Positions 36,213-48,900 of a stretch of DNA of 64,000 nucleotides are shown here, one piece after another (position 1 is the stretch's first letter; each line of letters opens with the position of its first letter). Source of the DNA: Piper betle (Eukaryota > Streptophyta > Magnoliopsida > Piperales > Piperaceae); the NCBI GenBank assembly GCA_033002965.1, contig JAURVB010014082.1, positions 186,001 through 250,000 on the forward strand. Direction: 5' to 3'. The position numbers and the translations under genes are program-made. Below the pieces are notes generated by a model. The model made no database searches, was not told the DNA's origin, and saw only the letters and a program-made list of their open reading frames with translations.

Positions 36213-38921
36213 GATGTAGCACTTGACCGCAGAATTAGCAACTATAGCAGGGTTTTTACCGTTTTACATACTGTAATAAAGGAAGGGATAGGTGCATGGT
36301 TGTATATATAAACTTATATATGTTGAAGTTTTTAACCTTGAGTTTGAGCTAAAATTGGATGCGTGCGGCAATATCAATGAAAACCCATTAACTGCAACAC
36401 AACAGATCTGACTCTCGAGCCCCAAAACAGCATTGATTATATGAACGAATATGAAGATGATAGTCATAAAAATGCATTGAAGAGAGGGAGAGCAGCAGCA
36501 GAGGGTGGTCCAAGTCCTCCTCCCCTTCTTCGAAGGGAGGAGGGAGGGGAAGAGGAAGGAGACTGCTATGCTACTGTTACTTTCATTAAACACCTGTGCA
36601 AAAAGCTGGTTTCTATGTGTCCATCCGACAAATCTCTGAGAATAGATTCGGTAGAGGAAGGAGCACACGTGTGTGAGTTGTCGGGTGGTTCAGACCGATG
36701 TGACCGCTGCAATGCCCCTTCCCTTCATCTTCCTTCTCCTCCCCAGATGGTGACGTTGATTCCTTCTTCTTCCTGCACTCCTCTTTCTCTGCCATAAGAA
36801 AATAACTTCGACCCATGTTGCAAATGTATAATTGGATTTGCATGGGGATGGTAGCACTTATAGAACCATAGATTGAAATTTGGAGTGAACATTTGTATGA
36901 GTAGACTAATTAGTTCAAGATGTCAAATATTGCTATGTCATTAATCTACATACTCACGAGCATACCAGACCACTTTACCTTGTACTACATTAAATAAAGA
37001 TAAGATTTAGATTGACAGCTCAACATCAATATTAAGGTATTTTATTATCTTTCAGGTCATTTAATAATATTTTATTCCTAGTTGATTGTTTTCTCCTTGT
37101 CACAGTTGGTCACTAAAAGCTCCATTACACTCGACAAAAATAGGTTTCACTTGTCCTAGTGAGCTCAACTTGATCATTTTTAAAATAATCAGTCAACACC
37201 AGATGATTGATGAATATAATTCTAACAAAATGTGCAGGTTGACACATTGAAAATGCATTGAATCTGAACTCCAAACTTTGTAGATTAAGTGGAATTTGAC
37301 TAGCCAAAGTAGATTTGGCTAGATGAATATTCTTATTGACATAAATTAACCTATAATTCCTATAAGCTTATTAGATTTTATCTTCAATCAATCGGGTATG
37401 ATTAAAAATTTTGCTCATTCCGAACAACTTCTAACCGGCACCGGCGACATGGGCAGGGCTTCCAACTAGTAGCCGGGGCAGGGGAGCGACGAGGACGACG
37501 TGTTCGTCGGGGACTGGTACACGGCCATGTGAGGCCGGCACCACCATTGCATTTGCCTCCCTCCAACCTTTTGCCGTCCTTGCTTCCATCCATTTAATTT
37601 AATGGCTTTTCGTCTCCATCCCATGGTTTGGAGTCACTCGTTTTTTTCTGTAGTGGTTGGTTGGCGCCTTGGCGGTTGTGACTTTGCGCCCACCACCACC
37701 CTGGCCATTCCTGTTGATGGAGTTTTCTGGGGTCAATCTCTTTCGTCGGAACCTGGAACATGCATGGATTTACCCATTGCCCATGCCTTTCAATCATCTC
37801 ACAAGAGCACCCAAGTCATCTAATTTAGGTACGGACACCGGTGCTTTAAAAAAAATATAACAGATGAGCAGTGCTGAAAAAACAACAAAGTCAAATGATA
37901 CACTAATCACCGGTTGAAAGATTACAGTGAAAGTGACCTTGAACCAACGGTGTTTTAGGAATTAGAAACCATCAGAATCTGGTTTCATATATAGTTATAC
38001 GTAATTGAAGAATTATTAATCATACTCGGCAACCAGTAATAAACAAATTTGGGTTTCTTTCCACTGATCCAGAACTCGTTGACAACGAAACTATGATTAA
38101 TTCAGAAAGAACATAGATATTAGATAGAACAGACTTCTTACCCGACGCAGGCAGCTCAAAAAACGATTGTGTCGGGCCTGAAGTTTATAGCCGGGTTGAG
38201 CCTAGACCATGGCCGGTGGGCCGGGTTTATAACAGAATTTAGGACGAGTTAATTTAGTTATTGAAATCATTTTGCTCCTTTCAACACAAAACAGGGATGT
38301 TCCGCGTTTATAATTCTGACTGTAAAACTGGTCTAAAAGATATGATTATTTGCATGTAACTTGGACCATCAATTAACTGATCATCAATTGGACTCTACTT
38401 TCCTCCAACAGTCAAGGTTGGTTATGCAGTAAGAATTACCCTTCTAATTTTGTCTCAGTCTCCGAATGAATTGCTTAAATCAACGATACCCCTAAATTTA
38501 TTTGCCACCATGAATTAAATCATTCCTCTCCTATCATTACATGCATCACTTATTATCATGAAATAGGCTAAAAAATAATGTGTCAGCTTCAAACACAAAC
38601 ATAGTGTACAAAATGGGCCTTGTGAATTAATTCAACAAATGAACATAACTAGACCGCTGAGGCTTACTTCCCCAAATAACACATCATTTGCATGATTGTG
38701 TAGTTTAATTCAAACATAATACTAATCAATCAAGTATACATACAACTAGACATGCAAAGCAACTTATACAAGCAACGTATCACATGGATTGGCAGCAGTA
38801 GGAAACCAAGGTTTCGGTGTTAAAGTTAACCAATAGACCATCCAGTGAGGTAAACATATGCAGAAGAAAATAACGTCAAGTACCATTTTTTATTGCCAGA
38901 GTCATTAACTCGTCAGGAATC
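36213..38921. other. Spacer between CPD-like gene and HMGB gene
   Basis: Starts with the CPD-like 3' UTR (AATAAA-like AATAAAGG near 36276). The open frame at 36441-36797 is Lys/Arg/Pro-rich with no recognisable domain and is probably spurious. A GC-rich patch near 37430-37560 (GDMGRAS, DEDDVFVGDWYTAM in broken frames) may be a gene remnant but is too short to assign. The remainder is AT-rich. Confidence 0.4.
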
Positions 38922-41557
38922 TCAATCTTCATCATCATCCTCGTCCTACAGAAATTTTCAATTTTAATAACGTAAGAGCAGTTATGACAGAATAAAAATA
39001 GCTTTCGCTTGGCCACTGGTAACATTCAGAAAAAAATTGAAAACATTTAAGCTCAACCGCTCGAGTAAAATTCTTTGATGCAAGTCATATGGAGAAAACA
39101 AAAGCCTTAAGAGTAAGACTGATAAAAAATCCAATAATGACATTTCAATCGAGACCTGAGTGAGACGATATCTATCCATCATTAAAATAAATTTCACGTA
39201 ACCCATAAATTAGAGATATTGATATATAAAAAAAGTACCAAAAGTATAATCATGTAAATCATAATCATTTATGGCAATAGAAACAGGAAGATAAGTAACT
39301 AAATCCACAGTAACCATTTGACAACTGGCTTCAACCATATGGAAATCATTAAACAAATTTACCTCTTCCTCACTGCCCTCTTCATCTTCATCATTCACTT
39401 CAGGTTCCGACCTATCTGATTCCTCATCACCTCCATCAACAGCACTTACCTAAACGAATGAGAATAAAGAAAAAAATCAGACGTCTAGCATCCCACTGTC
39501 CATATGAACATTTGCAAAACTCAGCGCTTACCTGTTTTTTATTGTAGGCAGACATGAGCTTTTCATACTCGCCCTTTTTCTTTGCAGCTTTAGCTTCATA
39601 TGGTGCTTTTTCCTGCATTTGTGCAGCAAACGTGCTAATAACCATGACACTAGAAGTAGACTCAATTTCACACCATCAGTAAACAAAAAAAAGGATGGGT
39701 AAGCAGCTTGAACCAATACCCTACAGGTTAACAAACAGTTACAACAATAATGAGTAGCCTTTCTAGACTGAATCTAACCATGGCAAACAAGCCAAGCTAG
39801 GCTCGAGCTCAAAGTCAAGCCGATCCTGGAAACTCGGTTCGCGAGCCGAGCTGGGCTCAAAACCATATAAAGCTCAAGCCAAGTTTGAGCTTGACCTACA
39901 GAGGCCACATGGGCGCATTCTCAAGCTCAAGCTTGGCCCGAGTTTTATACGGAGTTGAGCCGAGCTCGGCTTGCGAACCGCTCATTCTGAAGAGGCAAGA
40001 CCCTAGGTGGGCTCTTGGCCGTTGGGCCAACAGCCTCTAAAGAACTGTTGGCCAACGGCTCTTTCTTCAAAGCTTTTGGCCCCCGTCGACCATCGGCCTT
40101 CATCAAAAATGGTCGAGTCATTATCAAAGATAGAAGTTGATTGCTCCATATGCTGTGGAAGTTAGCATGTGCATGCAAGATTGGCATCATCAAGAACAAA
40201 GATTAAGCCCACTTCGACAACTTGATGAAGTCATTGAGGATTTCACTTATTTCTCTATTGTTGTCGGTGGTGAATAATTTGTATTTGATAAATTGTAATA
40301 TTTATTTTAGGATTTAATATTGCATATGATTATACGTGGGCATGTAAGGTGCTAACCTAGTTGGGATCTACTTATACCACTATGATGCAATTTTATCCTT
40401 TCGTAATTTTTTTCATAAATAAGTATATATTTTTTACTAAATTTTTATCCTTAATTTTATTAATTTTCATAGTTTTTATTCGAATTGAGCCACTTTGGCT
40501 CAAGTCAGCTCGGCTTGAGTTGGCTGAGCCAAGCCGAGCCCAGCTATTCCCCTCACGAGCTGAGCTCAGCCCGTTTTCTGGTCGAGCCTAGAGCTCAGCT
40601 TGGCGGCTCATCTGCCATGACTAACTGAATCTAATTCAATAAAAAATGTGGACATTAGCAACTCACTTGAATCCTAAACCAAATGTAAAAGAATTAAGTC
40701 ACCTGATTGGTTTTCTTTTTCAGACATGTCAATGAAAAAGGGCAAAAATTGACAAAGGAATGGAAAGTCCTTTAAGGCTAGATCAACATGTATACTTCAT
40801 CAGAATTTCATCAATAATATTTCCATGTAGGTCATCTATCAAAACCTTTTTCTGGCGTACACAAAAATATTCATTTGTAAAAGGCACACTTACCGCACGA
40901 GACATTGATTTCCATTTCTCGCCCCCAGCTTTCCCAACCTTTTAGTTGAAAAAATGTAAACTCATTAAATACACACCACTTCAACCGAACATGGCAGATA
41001 AGAAATATAAGCATGAAAATTTCGTACAGCAGAAACAGCTTTCACATTTGGGTGCTCCTGTTTGTATATCTTCCTGAACTCCTCCCTAAAACATTTTGTG
41101 AATTCAAGAGAGAAAGTGCTTAGCAACAAAGCCTATGGGTAGAGAAAAAGTCGGTAGAGGTGCTTACAGAAAGACAAAGAATGCACTTGGAGGTCTCTTT
41201 GGCTTGTTAGGATCCTTTGTGGCAGCTTTTCCTTTCTTTGCACTTCGTTTGCTACCAGCTTTAATGGCAGCCTTTCGTTTCCCAACAATTCTGTAGAAGG
41301 AATCATAACACCGTTTTTATCTGTCTAAAAATCTACAACCAGTACCTTCGTGAAGGCTTTTAAATGGAACTCTAGGATCATAGGACGCACCAAGACCTCA
41401 ATGTTAGGTTGCTAATGAAATTCAAAACCAAGCCGATCTGGGCTGGGGAAAAAAAGAGTTATAGATAGAGAAAAAAAATGTAACATTACCTATCTTCAAC
41501 TGGCTTCAATGCTTCCTTTGTTTCTTTCTTTGTTGCCCCTTTCAGTTTTCCTTTCAT
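38922..41557 (-). CDS. High-mobility-group B (HMGB) chromatin protein
   Basis: Plant HMGB protein: small nuclear non-histone protein that bends DNA through a single HMG box. Exons in coding order: 41557-41490, 41290-41168, 41085-41028, 40938-40894, 39612-39532, 39449-39363, 38945-38922. All are GT-AG, phases fit, total 161 aa. Basic N-terminus (MKGKLKGATKKETKEALKPV, KRKAAIKAGSKRSAKKGK); HMG box about residues 47-125 with DPNKPKRPPSAFFVFLEEFR, IYKQEHPNVKAVSAVGKAGG, EKWKSMSRAEKAPYEAKAAK, KGEYEKLMSAYNKKQ; then an acidic tail (VNDEDEEGSEEEDEDDDED). Plant HMGBs have exactly this basic-box-acidic layout and intron-rich structure. The gene is single-frame clean. An 846-bp transposon lies in the intron between 39612 and 40894. 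The paralogue within the HMGB1-5 group is not resolved. Confidence 0.95.
39778..40623. mobile_element. Non-autonomous TIR DNA transposon in HMGB intron
   Basis: Flanked by an identical 11-bp direct repeat ACTGAATCTAA (39767-39777 and 40624-40634). The ends are inverted repeats: left CATGGCAAACAAGCCAAGCT, right complement CATGGCAGATGAGCCGCCAA, each continuing into GCTCGAG/GAGCTC-rich sequence. Interior is AT-rich without an ORF. An 11-bp duplication is longer than hAT (8 bp) and near MULE range (9-11 bp), but the TIRs are short for a MULE, so the superfamily is left open. Confidence 0.85.
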
Positions 41558-41574
41558 TTTAAGGTTAAAAGAAC

Positions 41575-42985
41575 CTTCAAGAAGGAGCCATAAAATTCAT
41601 AATCAACCACCAAGACAAACAAATCTACCAAGAACAATCAGAACACATGATCCAAAATCAAAACAAGTTTAAACTGTTAGGATTGTATCAAGGAAGCATG
41701 GAAAATCATATATTTATTCAACTCTCAACTGGGATTATCAGCCGTCAAAGAAGTTCACGTCATTGAGAACAAGTAACAGATAATTTTCCTACATATGGTC
41801 AATCAAATGCAGTTGTGATAGTACTATCAGACAAAAAACATGATTTAGAACCTATAAGTTCACTTTCATATGCCGCAACAAAATTATGAGTTCCAGAATC
41901 TGAAACAAACAATAAAATAAATAATTAAAAAAACTCACAAAGAACTAGCTACTTATGATAACAACAAAAGCATTTTGCTGTAAAAATAAGACTAATTATT
42001 TTTAAAAAGAAAAAAGAAAAAAAAAGAAAAAAAGAGATTATTAACCACAAACTTAATTCTAGCAATAGTCAACCAATGAAATAATAGAAGAAGCAAATGA
42101 GTACAGTAAATTAGGCACATTAACATATAGGAAAAAAAATCCGAGTGTATCTTTCATAGCTGCCTGTAATCTTATTATGTATTAATTTCATCACCAAGAA
42201 ACATCATTACCTCAAATTTTTCACTAGATTCTCCCAATAGTTAACCAAAGGAACGACCAAATACGCACATCAGCCGAGTAAATTAATCATATCAATGGAA
42301 ACAACATGAGCTTAATATGTAACAGGTCAGACAACAAACCAAAATATAGAACACCAGACAGGCAGATTTACAACAATAAAGGCTACCAAAAAAAAAAACA
42401 AGACAAAAAAAGCACCCGCGAACTTGAAGCATCATCTACTAACAGAATCTCAGCATGTTACAACTCAGACAGCAAATTTCAAGCAAAACCATAGAAGGAG
42501 ATTCCAAAGCAATAAATCCCAGAGCTACATCAATTTCATCACTAGTAGACATTATTCAGCCCAAATCTATCAGTAGATTCTCACAATACTCAACCAAAGA
42601 ATCAACCATATCAATATAACACCTTGAATCCCAAAAGTCAACGAGTCAGACTATATTTTACATAGCACAGCACCGGGAGCTTTACAACACCAAAAAAAAA
42701 AGTCAAACAACAACTAGCAAACCAATATCACACAAGAAGTCAATAAAACTACACACACAGCACCAAAAGCTACAAGAAAACATGCAAACAGGAGAGCGAA
42801 AAATCGCAGGGAAGAACTAAAAATGAACAGAGCCGTTCAAAAATGGACGAGAGGGCGTACCTTCGAGGGGATCGGGGGAGGATAGAAGGTGGGGGGGGTG
42901 GGTTTGGAAGGAGTGAAGGAGAAGAGATAAGGGAAGGAGTAAAGAGGAGTGCGAGGGAGGGGACGAGCAACGGGTGCGCGTGCCA
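41575..42985 (-). promoter_or_regulatory. HMGB 5' UTR exon, leader intron and transcription start region
   Basis: On the minus strand a GC-richer leader (about 42980-42861) ends in a good donor (CTCGAAG then GTACGC), and an acceptor-like TTCTTGAAG lies at about 41575, 18 bp upstream of the ATG. This implies a leader intron of roughly 1.28 kb, a common arrangement in plant HMGB and other highly expressed genes. Exact transcript ends cannot be seen. Confidence 0.55.
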
Positions 42986-43009
42986 CCGGGCCCTTTCGGT
43001 ATACCCGCC

Positions 43010-43017
43010 CTTTTATA
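43010..43017 (-). promoter_or_regulatory. TATA box of HMGB gene
   Basis: Minus-strand TATAAAAG about 30 bp upstream of the inferred start of the leader exon, in a locally GC-rich promoter context (GGGCGGGTATACC). Confidence 0.65.
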
Positions 43018-44185
43018 CTTACTGCTGGTTGGCCATTTAAAATATTATTTTAAAAAATATTATTTAAATATATTTATGAAAATTTTATTTAAAATTAATT
43101 ACGGCTTTTAAACTTTAATTAATTTCTTGAATATAAATTTAATTTTTACTATTTAAAAATAATTTTACGTTGTAGGATTATTTACATTGTTGAAAATTAG
43201 TAAAAAATTAATTCACGAAATATTTAATTTGTAATTCGGAATAAGCTTGAAAATACGTTCTTTTGCGTGCCTTTTTAGTGGTTTTGGAAATTGATCATCA
43301 ATTTTTAGTTCAACCATATTATTTAAAAACTAGCCAAAACCCACTTATTAATAACATATATTAAGAATATACAAAATTAATTTCAATTTTATTACTATAT
43401 TATTTTAAATTAAAATAGTGAATATTTATTTAATTTTAATAAAAAATATAGTTGTATACACATATTAAAAGTAATTTTAATTTTGCTATGTAAAAAATTT
43501 TAACTAAATATAATTTTTCTTGAAGATTTTTGCTTTGAGTAAAATTATACTAAGTTTTTTAATAATAAATAACAATATGTAAATAAAAAATTATGTAAAA
43601 TCTATAAAATTTATATTAAGCATATATTATTAAGTAACAAACTTTAATTTGATAGTATAATTATAAATATAATAAATTTTATTTATATTTGTAAAACTCC
43701 TAATTTAGGTTGAATCATGATTCAACACTTTCCTAGTAATAAATAATAATAATGATAAGAATTTCAAATTAAGTGAGTATTAAGAGTTTTATAAAACTAT
43801 TGTGGAGCCGGAATGAACCATGATAAAAACATAATAAGAATGAAAAAAATATCAGGGCTTTAATAAAAGGTGGTTGATGCTTTTATGTTTTTCCTGTCAT
43901 ATTTATAGCATATGTTATTAGGTTGGCATATAACTATAATTTTTAACAAAGAAAATTAGCTTTAATTCACAAAAAAAATCATGACAGATTGTTGATTAAC
44001 ACCCTCATGACATGCGAATTAGAATTCAATTTCTAAGATAAATATAATAAACAAATATAATCTATTTCTAAATTCCACCCTTACATTTTCCACTTTAATG
44101 TTTGCCAATATGTGGGGCGGCAAAAATGGGACTCTTTGTTTGAATCAAAGCTCCAATCATTATATTATTATGTTACGTAAAGATC
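43018..44185. other. AT-rich spacer
   Basis: Strongly AT-rich with many TTTAAT/ATTTAAAT strings. No gene, RNA gene or element end recognised. Confidence 0.4.
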
Positions 44186-44189
44186 ATGG

Positions 44190-45075
44190 TTACATAAATT
44201 GGAATTGGAATCAGAATAAGTTTTTGAAAGAGTCGGAATCGGAATCGAAATCGGTCTAAGACAGGAATCGGTTCAATTGAATCGGTCCAAATTAGTTTAA
44301 TTGGTCATATATAATAATTTGACAATTCATAATATAAATATATTAAAATTAGGTATTGATGTTATTTTGATATTATTTTGTGTATTATAGTTTATGATAT
44401 TTTTAAATATTTTTAAAGATTTTTTTAAAATTATTTAGAATTAATTATTATTTTTGACTCGAGTTAGACCAGAGTCAACTTTTAATTATGAGAATGCCAC
44501 CCTCCGCTCTTTACCCCACGCCACCGCCGGCGGCGAGTCTCGTGGCCACAACACTGTCGGCTGGCCACACATCGGAGGCCCGGTTGCGAGGGCGGAGGCG
44601 ATGTCGGCAGCCCGGTCGGAGGGCCAGTCGGCAGCCCGATCGGCGGCGATTCGTGCATTCACAGGGCCGAATCGGTCTGGCCTCACGTCAGCAGCGACGT
44701 TGCGACGGTCGGCAAAATGGTCTGAGGCGAGCCCGGAGTCGAGGATGTATGGCAGAGGGCGGAAACGCGGCGGCAGAGGACAGACGAGCGGTGGCGGAGC
44801 GAGGGGAGCGGGTTAACGTTAGGTTTTTAAAATCAAAATTCTAATTTTACCCATGCTTAAATAATTTAATAAATATCATACCCAGGGTATTTTAGTAATT
44901 TACTCAAAAACCGATTCTTTCTGATTCACTCCGATTCTGAATCGGAGTCAACTCGGTTGGAATCGGGGTGAATCGGCCGAGTTGGGCTCCGATTAGGGGC
45001 CGACCGATTCGGCCCCGAAATCGGATCGGCACGCTGCCGATCCAATTCGAATCGGCTGATTCCTGCAACTCTAGT
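44190..45075. repeat. GAATCGG-rich repeat, probable non-autonomous transposon
   Basis: Both ends are dense in GAATCGG/CCGATTC motifs in opposite orientations (GGAATCGGAATCGAAATCGG on the left; GATTCACTCCGATTCTGAATC and CCAATTCGAATCGGC on the right), making a long imperfect inverted repeat. Between them lies a GC-rich island (about 44500-44815) with open frames on both strands that look compositional. No clean terminal inverted repeat or target duplication was found. Confidence 0.5.
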
Positions 45076-45984
45076 AGAGATTACAACCTAAAGAGTGAGG
45101 TTGGTTTTTTCATTAAAAGTTTTCCACAAATTAGTCAAAGTTCAATTATTAACAATAGTAATTAATATGGCTACTATTAATTTTCTTCTATTCTATCAGT
45201 CTTATCTTCTTTGGAGATCTTTCAAATTTTGAGGTCCACACCTCTTTTAGCTCTTAATGTGGTTGGTTAACTTGGCCTGTTGTTAATGGCTTATCTTGTT
45301 TTTCGTTGGACTTCTGCGTCAAATATTTTATTTTTATTTTTGGATAAGAGTTGAAACAAGCCGAATTGGCGGCATTGTTTTATATTAATATGGTAATATA
45401 TTTTATAATATATTTTATATAATATAATTTTAACACGATATATTCTCAAGGAAAATGATCTAAATTGACAAGACCTCTGTGAGGCAATAGGTTCATCAAA
45501 TCAGTAGAGAAAGAAAGAACAATTGAAGAGCGAAGGAACTTGGTCAACTTGAAAAGAATTCATGGCAAAGATTCCCTGAATTCATATTTGGAAAGTCATG
45601 TCAAGCCACAAGAATAAGATAGCATGGCCCTTCAAATACAATTTTCCAACTCTCAGAGTAAATATAATTTTGTAAAGATTTGATAATTTAGCCATTGTAT
45701 ACATACACCTAGCCCAAATGGGTAGGTAAACTAAGCATTGAACTTGTGATTGATATCCAATTTAGTGGTAGTGAAAATGTTGACAACACAAAGCAAACCT
45801 GTAGGCGGCCTTTATGAGAAACATCTTACACTAACCACACTGTCAGTGTTCATAATTCCAGATGATTTTGGAGATTGGCCAATCTCCCAAAGAGCAATTT
45901 ATTTCTGTATATTTGGCCGCAAATGGCTCTTTTCTGCCCCACGAACACACATGGTTGGGAGATGTACACAGCTCTACCAATCAG
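45076..45984. other. Spacer 3' of ATE gene
   Basis: AT-rich, with TATATTTTATATAATATAAT-type low complexity near 45400-45430. The right-hand part presumably includes the ATE 3' UTR on the minus strand. No other gene seen. Confidence 0.4.
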
Positions 45985-48900
45985 TTAACCAAGAGAATAG
46001 ATCATTCTATTGGCAACTTCTTCACCTACTACTTTTGCATATCGATACAGCTGCTGCTCCAATATAGTCAAGGGTCCCTGATCTATGGGACCAAATGCCC
46101 GTTGCAGATCCTTGAGACATGAAAACAGATTTGCAAGTGTGTGTAACTATTGACATAAATCACTAACAATCATAAAAACGTTGAATATTTAGTTACAAAT
46201 CAATAAAGAATAAATGTTAGCCTAAGTTTTTAAACCATTTGAGGCCAGATGAAAGGTGAATATCATAGCACATTAAGCAGAAACAATGGATCAAGATGTG
46301 TACATAAAATAACAAGATAATTGGGGAATAGTTTGAGAAATAAATCTTATTGTCATTGTTGTTGTTACTTATTAGGTCTCTTGAACTTGGATCATACTTA
46401 AGTTTGGATCCTTCCATCATACTTTTTCACTATATCCATAGTGTTTTTAGGTCTCTTGAATCTGTAAACATAACTGCTATAGACTTTGTAGAGGATAGAT
46501 CATTGAAATAAACTATCTTAAAGCTGCTTCTCTTTCTCCTATTCTCCCCTTCTTTCTCCTCGATTTCAACTTTCTTTTCCCTTCTCTAAATTCCTCTTTT
46601 TCCTCCACGCCGTTCTCATCAAGCACTCTAAGTAAAGTGAATATAATAGTAATGCGGGTCCTTTCTTATGCAAAATTTTGTTTCTTCCAACTACATAGCC
46701 CTTGATACTAGCGTTATACAAATAGGACAGCCAAGGGCATTCACCACAGAAATTTGTTTCCGGTTGTTAGGGCAGTACATGGGAAGAAACATGGCAATAG
46801 ACCACAAGTCATATAAAGAACATAGACAGATATAGTTCTCATCCAGCTCTGCATGGTTTTATAAATATAATGTGATCACTAACCCATCCAGGCTCAAAAA
46901 GGAGCAACAAAAATATAATTAAACTAAGCATATTTGGTGGTAAACCTCCAACTTAGTTAGGTTATTTATATTAATTAGATGCTTTACCAAAAAAAATCAA
47001 CAAAAGATACATACCCTGAATTTGACACGAGAACCATTCACTTCCATCACTATACTACCAATGTTTGCAGTTTTTAAGTCATCCAGTGATGGCAAATTGC
47101 TTGTTTCATGGCCGACATCATCATCACTGTCGGCATCTGAACCAACAAAGTCAGCTTCCATTTCCACGTCTTCATCTGCAAATGACTCTATCCTGTCATC
47201 CATATCTTCATCAGCATGACACTGTACATTAAAATCTTCAAGAGGTGGCTGCAAAGGTCTATTGTTCGTCTTTATTACATCTGATAATATAACATATGAT
47301 TTTTCATCAAGAATAGGCCTCACAACATCAAAGGGAACCCACCTGTATACATGATGAAGTATAGGTATCTCAATTCAAAACAGAAAAAAATCTTACTTAG
47401 CCAAGAAAGTGTAATGGCAAAAAAAAAAACTCTTACCGATAACGGAGAGGACACAAAAGTTCTGATGGTTGGTACGCAGCTTTATATCTCATTTTACTAC
47501 AGGAGTGAATGTAGTACCCAAGATAATAATATTGAAGTGTAGGACAATGGGATTGAGCCTCCTTGACCCAATCGATTTCTCGTAGAGCAGAATACTTCCC
47601 TAAAGATAAGAAGGCCAAGTCCGGATCCCAGAACATATATTTACTTGACAAACATTTTGGAAGGATATCAACCACCCCAACAGCAATAAGCTTGCCATCA
47701 ATGATATACTGCTGGTGGAAGGATCCAAATCCACAAGGAGCAACAGCCTTACCTCCAGTAGGGGGTACAAAATTAATGGGTGAATCTACAAGGAATCTCT
47801 TGTATGAGCTTTCAGTCACATGCTCTGGCGGATCATTGTGTACCTTGATTTGGTATTTTCTATACAACTCATACTCTTCTGGATCGAAGCATGATCTTTT
47901 CATACGAACTTCAATATTCCTCTTTATTGAAGATGGCTTTGTAAACAAGTTAGGGTTGTGATTCTTTTCCCATGGGGCACAGAGTCAGTGAACAGCTGAC
48001 CAGACATATTAGAAGTGATGGGCGTAGCTTCTGAAGCAGTTTGATGGGAAAAAGAGTAGAAATTAAGGTGCCCGTTGCAAGCTTTAACTGAAAAATTCAC
48101 AAGCTCCCTCGAATTGTCTAATGAGCATGCTATTTTTTCAGCAACAAATTTTGGTGAAGTTTCCAGAAATTCTCCATTTTGCAATGCAGAATTATCTAAC
48201 AATTCTGCCTTGCAAGAGTTCTTACCATTTGACTGTTGCTTTCGTAAAGCAGCAGCTATTTCAAACGAGATGTTGCTTGTGTATATCAGATCACCGGAGC
48301 TGTCAGATAATTTCTTTTTGGTTTGCGGATTCACAATCTTGACCACAGGTTTAGGGGCTAGAGCAATTGATGAAAATTCTCCCAAGGCAATGCATTTACT
48401 CACAGCAGAACAGATACTAACAGATATCAAATGAACATCATTATCTGCTTTAGATATGTCTTCAGACTTCTCACTCGGGTTTAATTTGATGGTAGATTTT
48501 GCAGATTTCAAATTAACAGGCACTTTTTCCACCAAGCTCGCTAAAGACTTGGAAGAATCAGTTTCATCCTGGGTCCAACAACTTCTATTCTCATTCAATG
48601 TTGCATCCAAAAATCTGGAAATCAGCTAACAATATTCCTAAAATTAGTTTCTCCCTATTGGTTGGCATCAACAAGACAATGCACCAACATTCATAATGTG
48701 AACAAATATTTGAGATGCGTGGGATTCATTACACACCTTTGCATTCGCCTATGCACACGAAGTTGTTCTTTGGAGGGAACAAAATCATCAGCCTTGAGAC
48801 GAATAGTATACGATTTACAACAAGATCTTTCCATCTCCGGTTTATACAAAAATGAACCAGACCTTCTCCAACCACGGTCAAGAAGCGCTACCAACAAAAT

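Noticed and set aside
36441..36797. 118-codon plus-strand ORF 3' of the CPD-like gene
   Set aside because: Proline- and charge-rich from simple purine/pyrimidine runs, no domain, no splice context, and an equally long antisense frame; most likely chance.
44454..44844. Overlapping 118-120-codon ORFs in the GC-rich island
   Set aside because: Open in several frames at once because of GC-rich composition with few stops; Arg/Ala/Gly-rich and lying inside a repeat.
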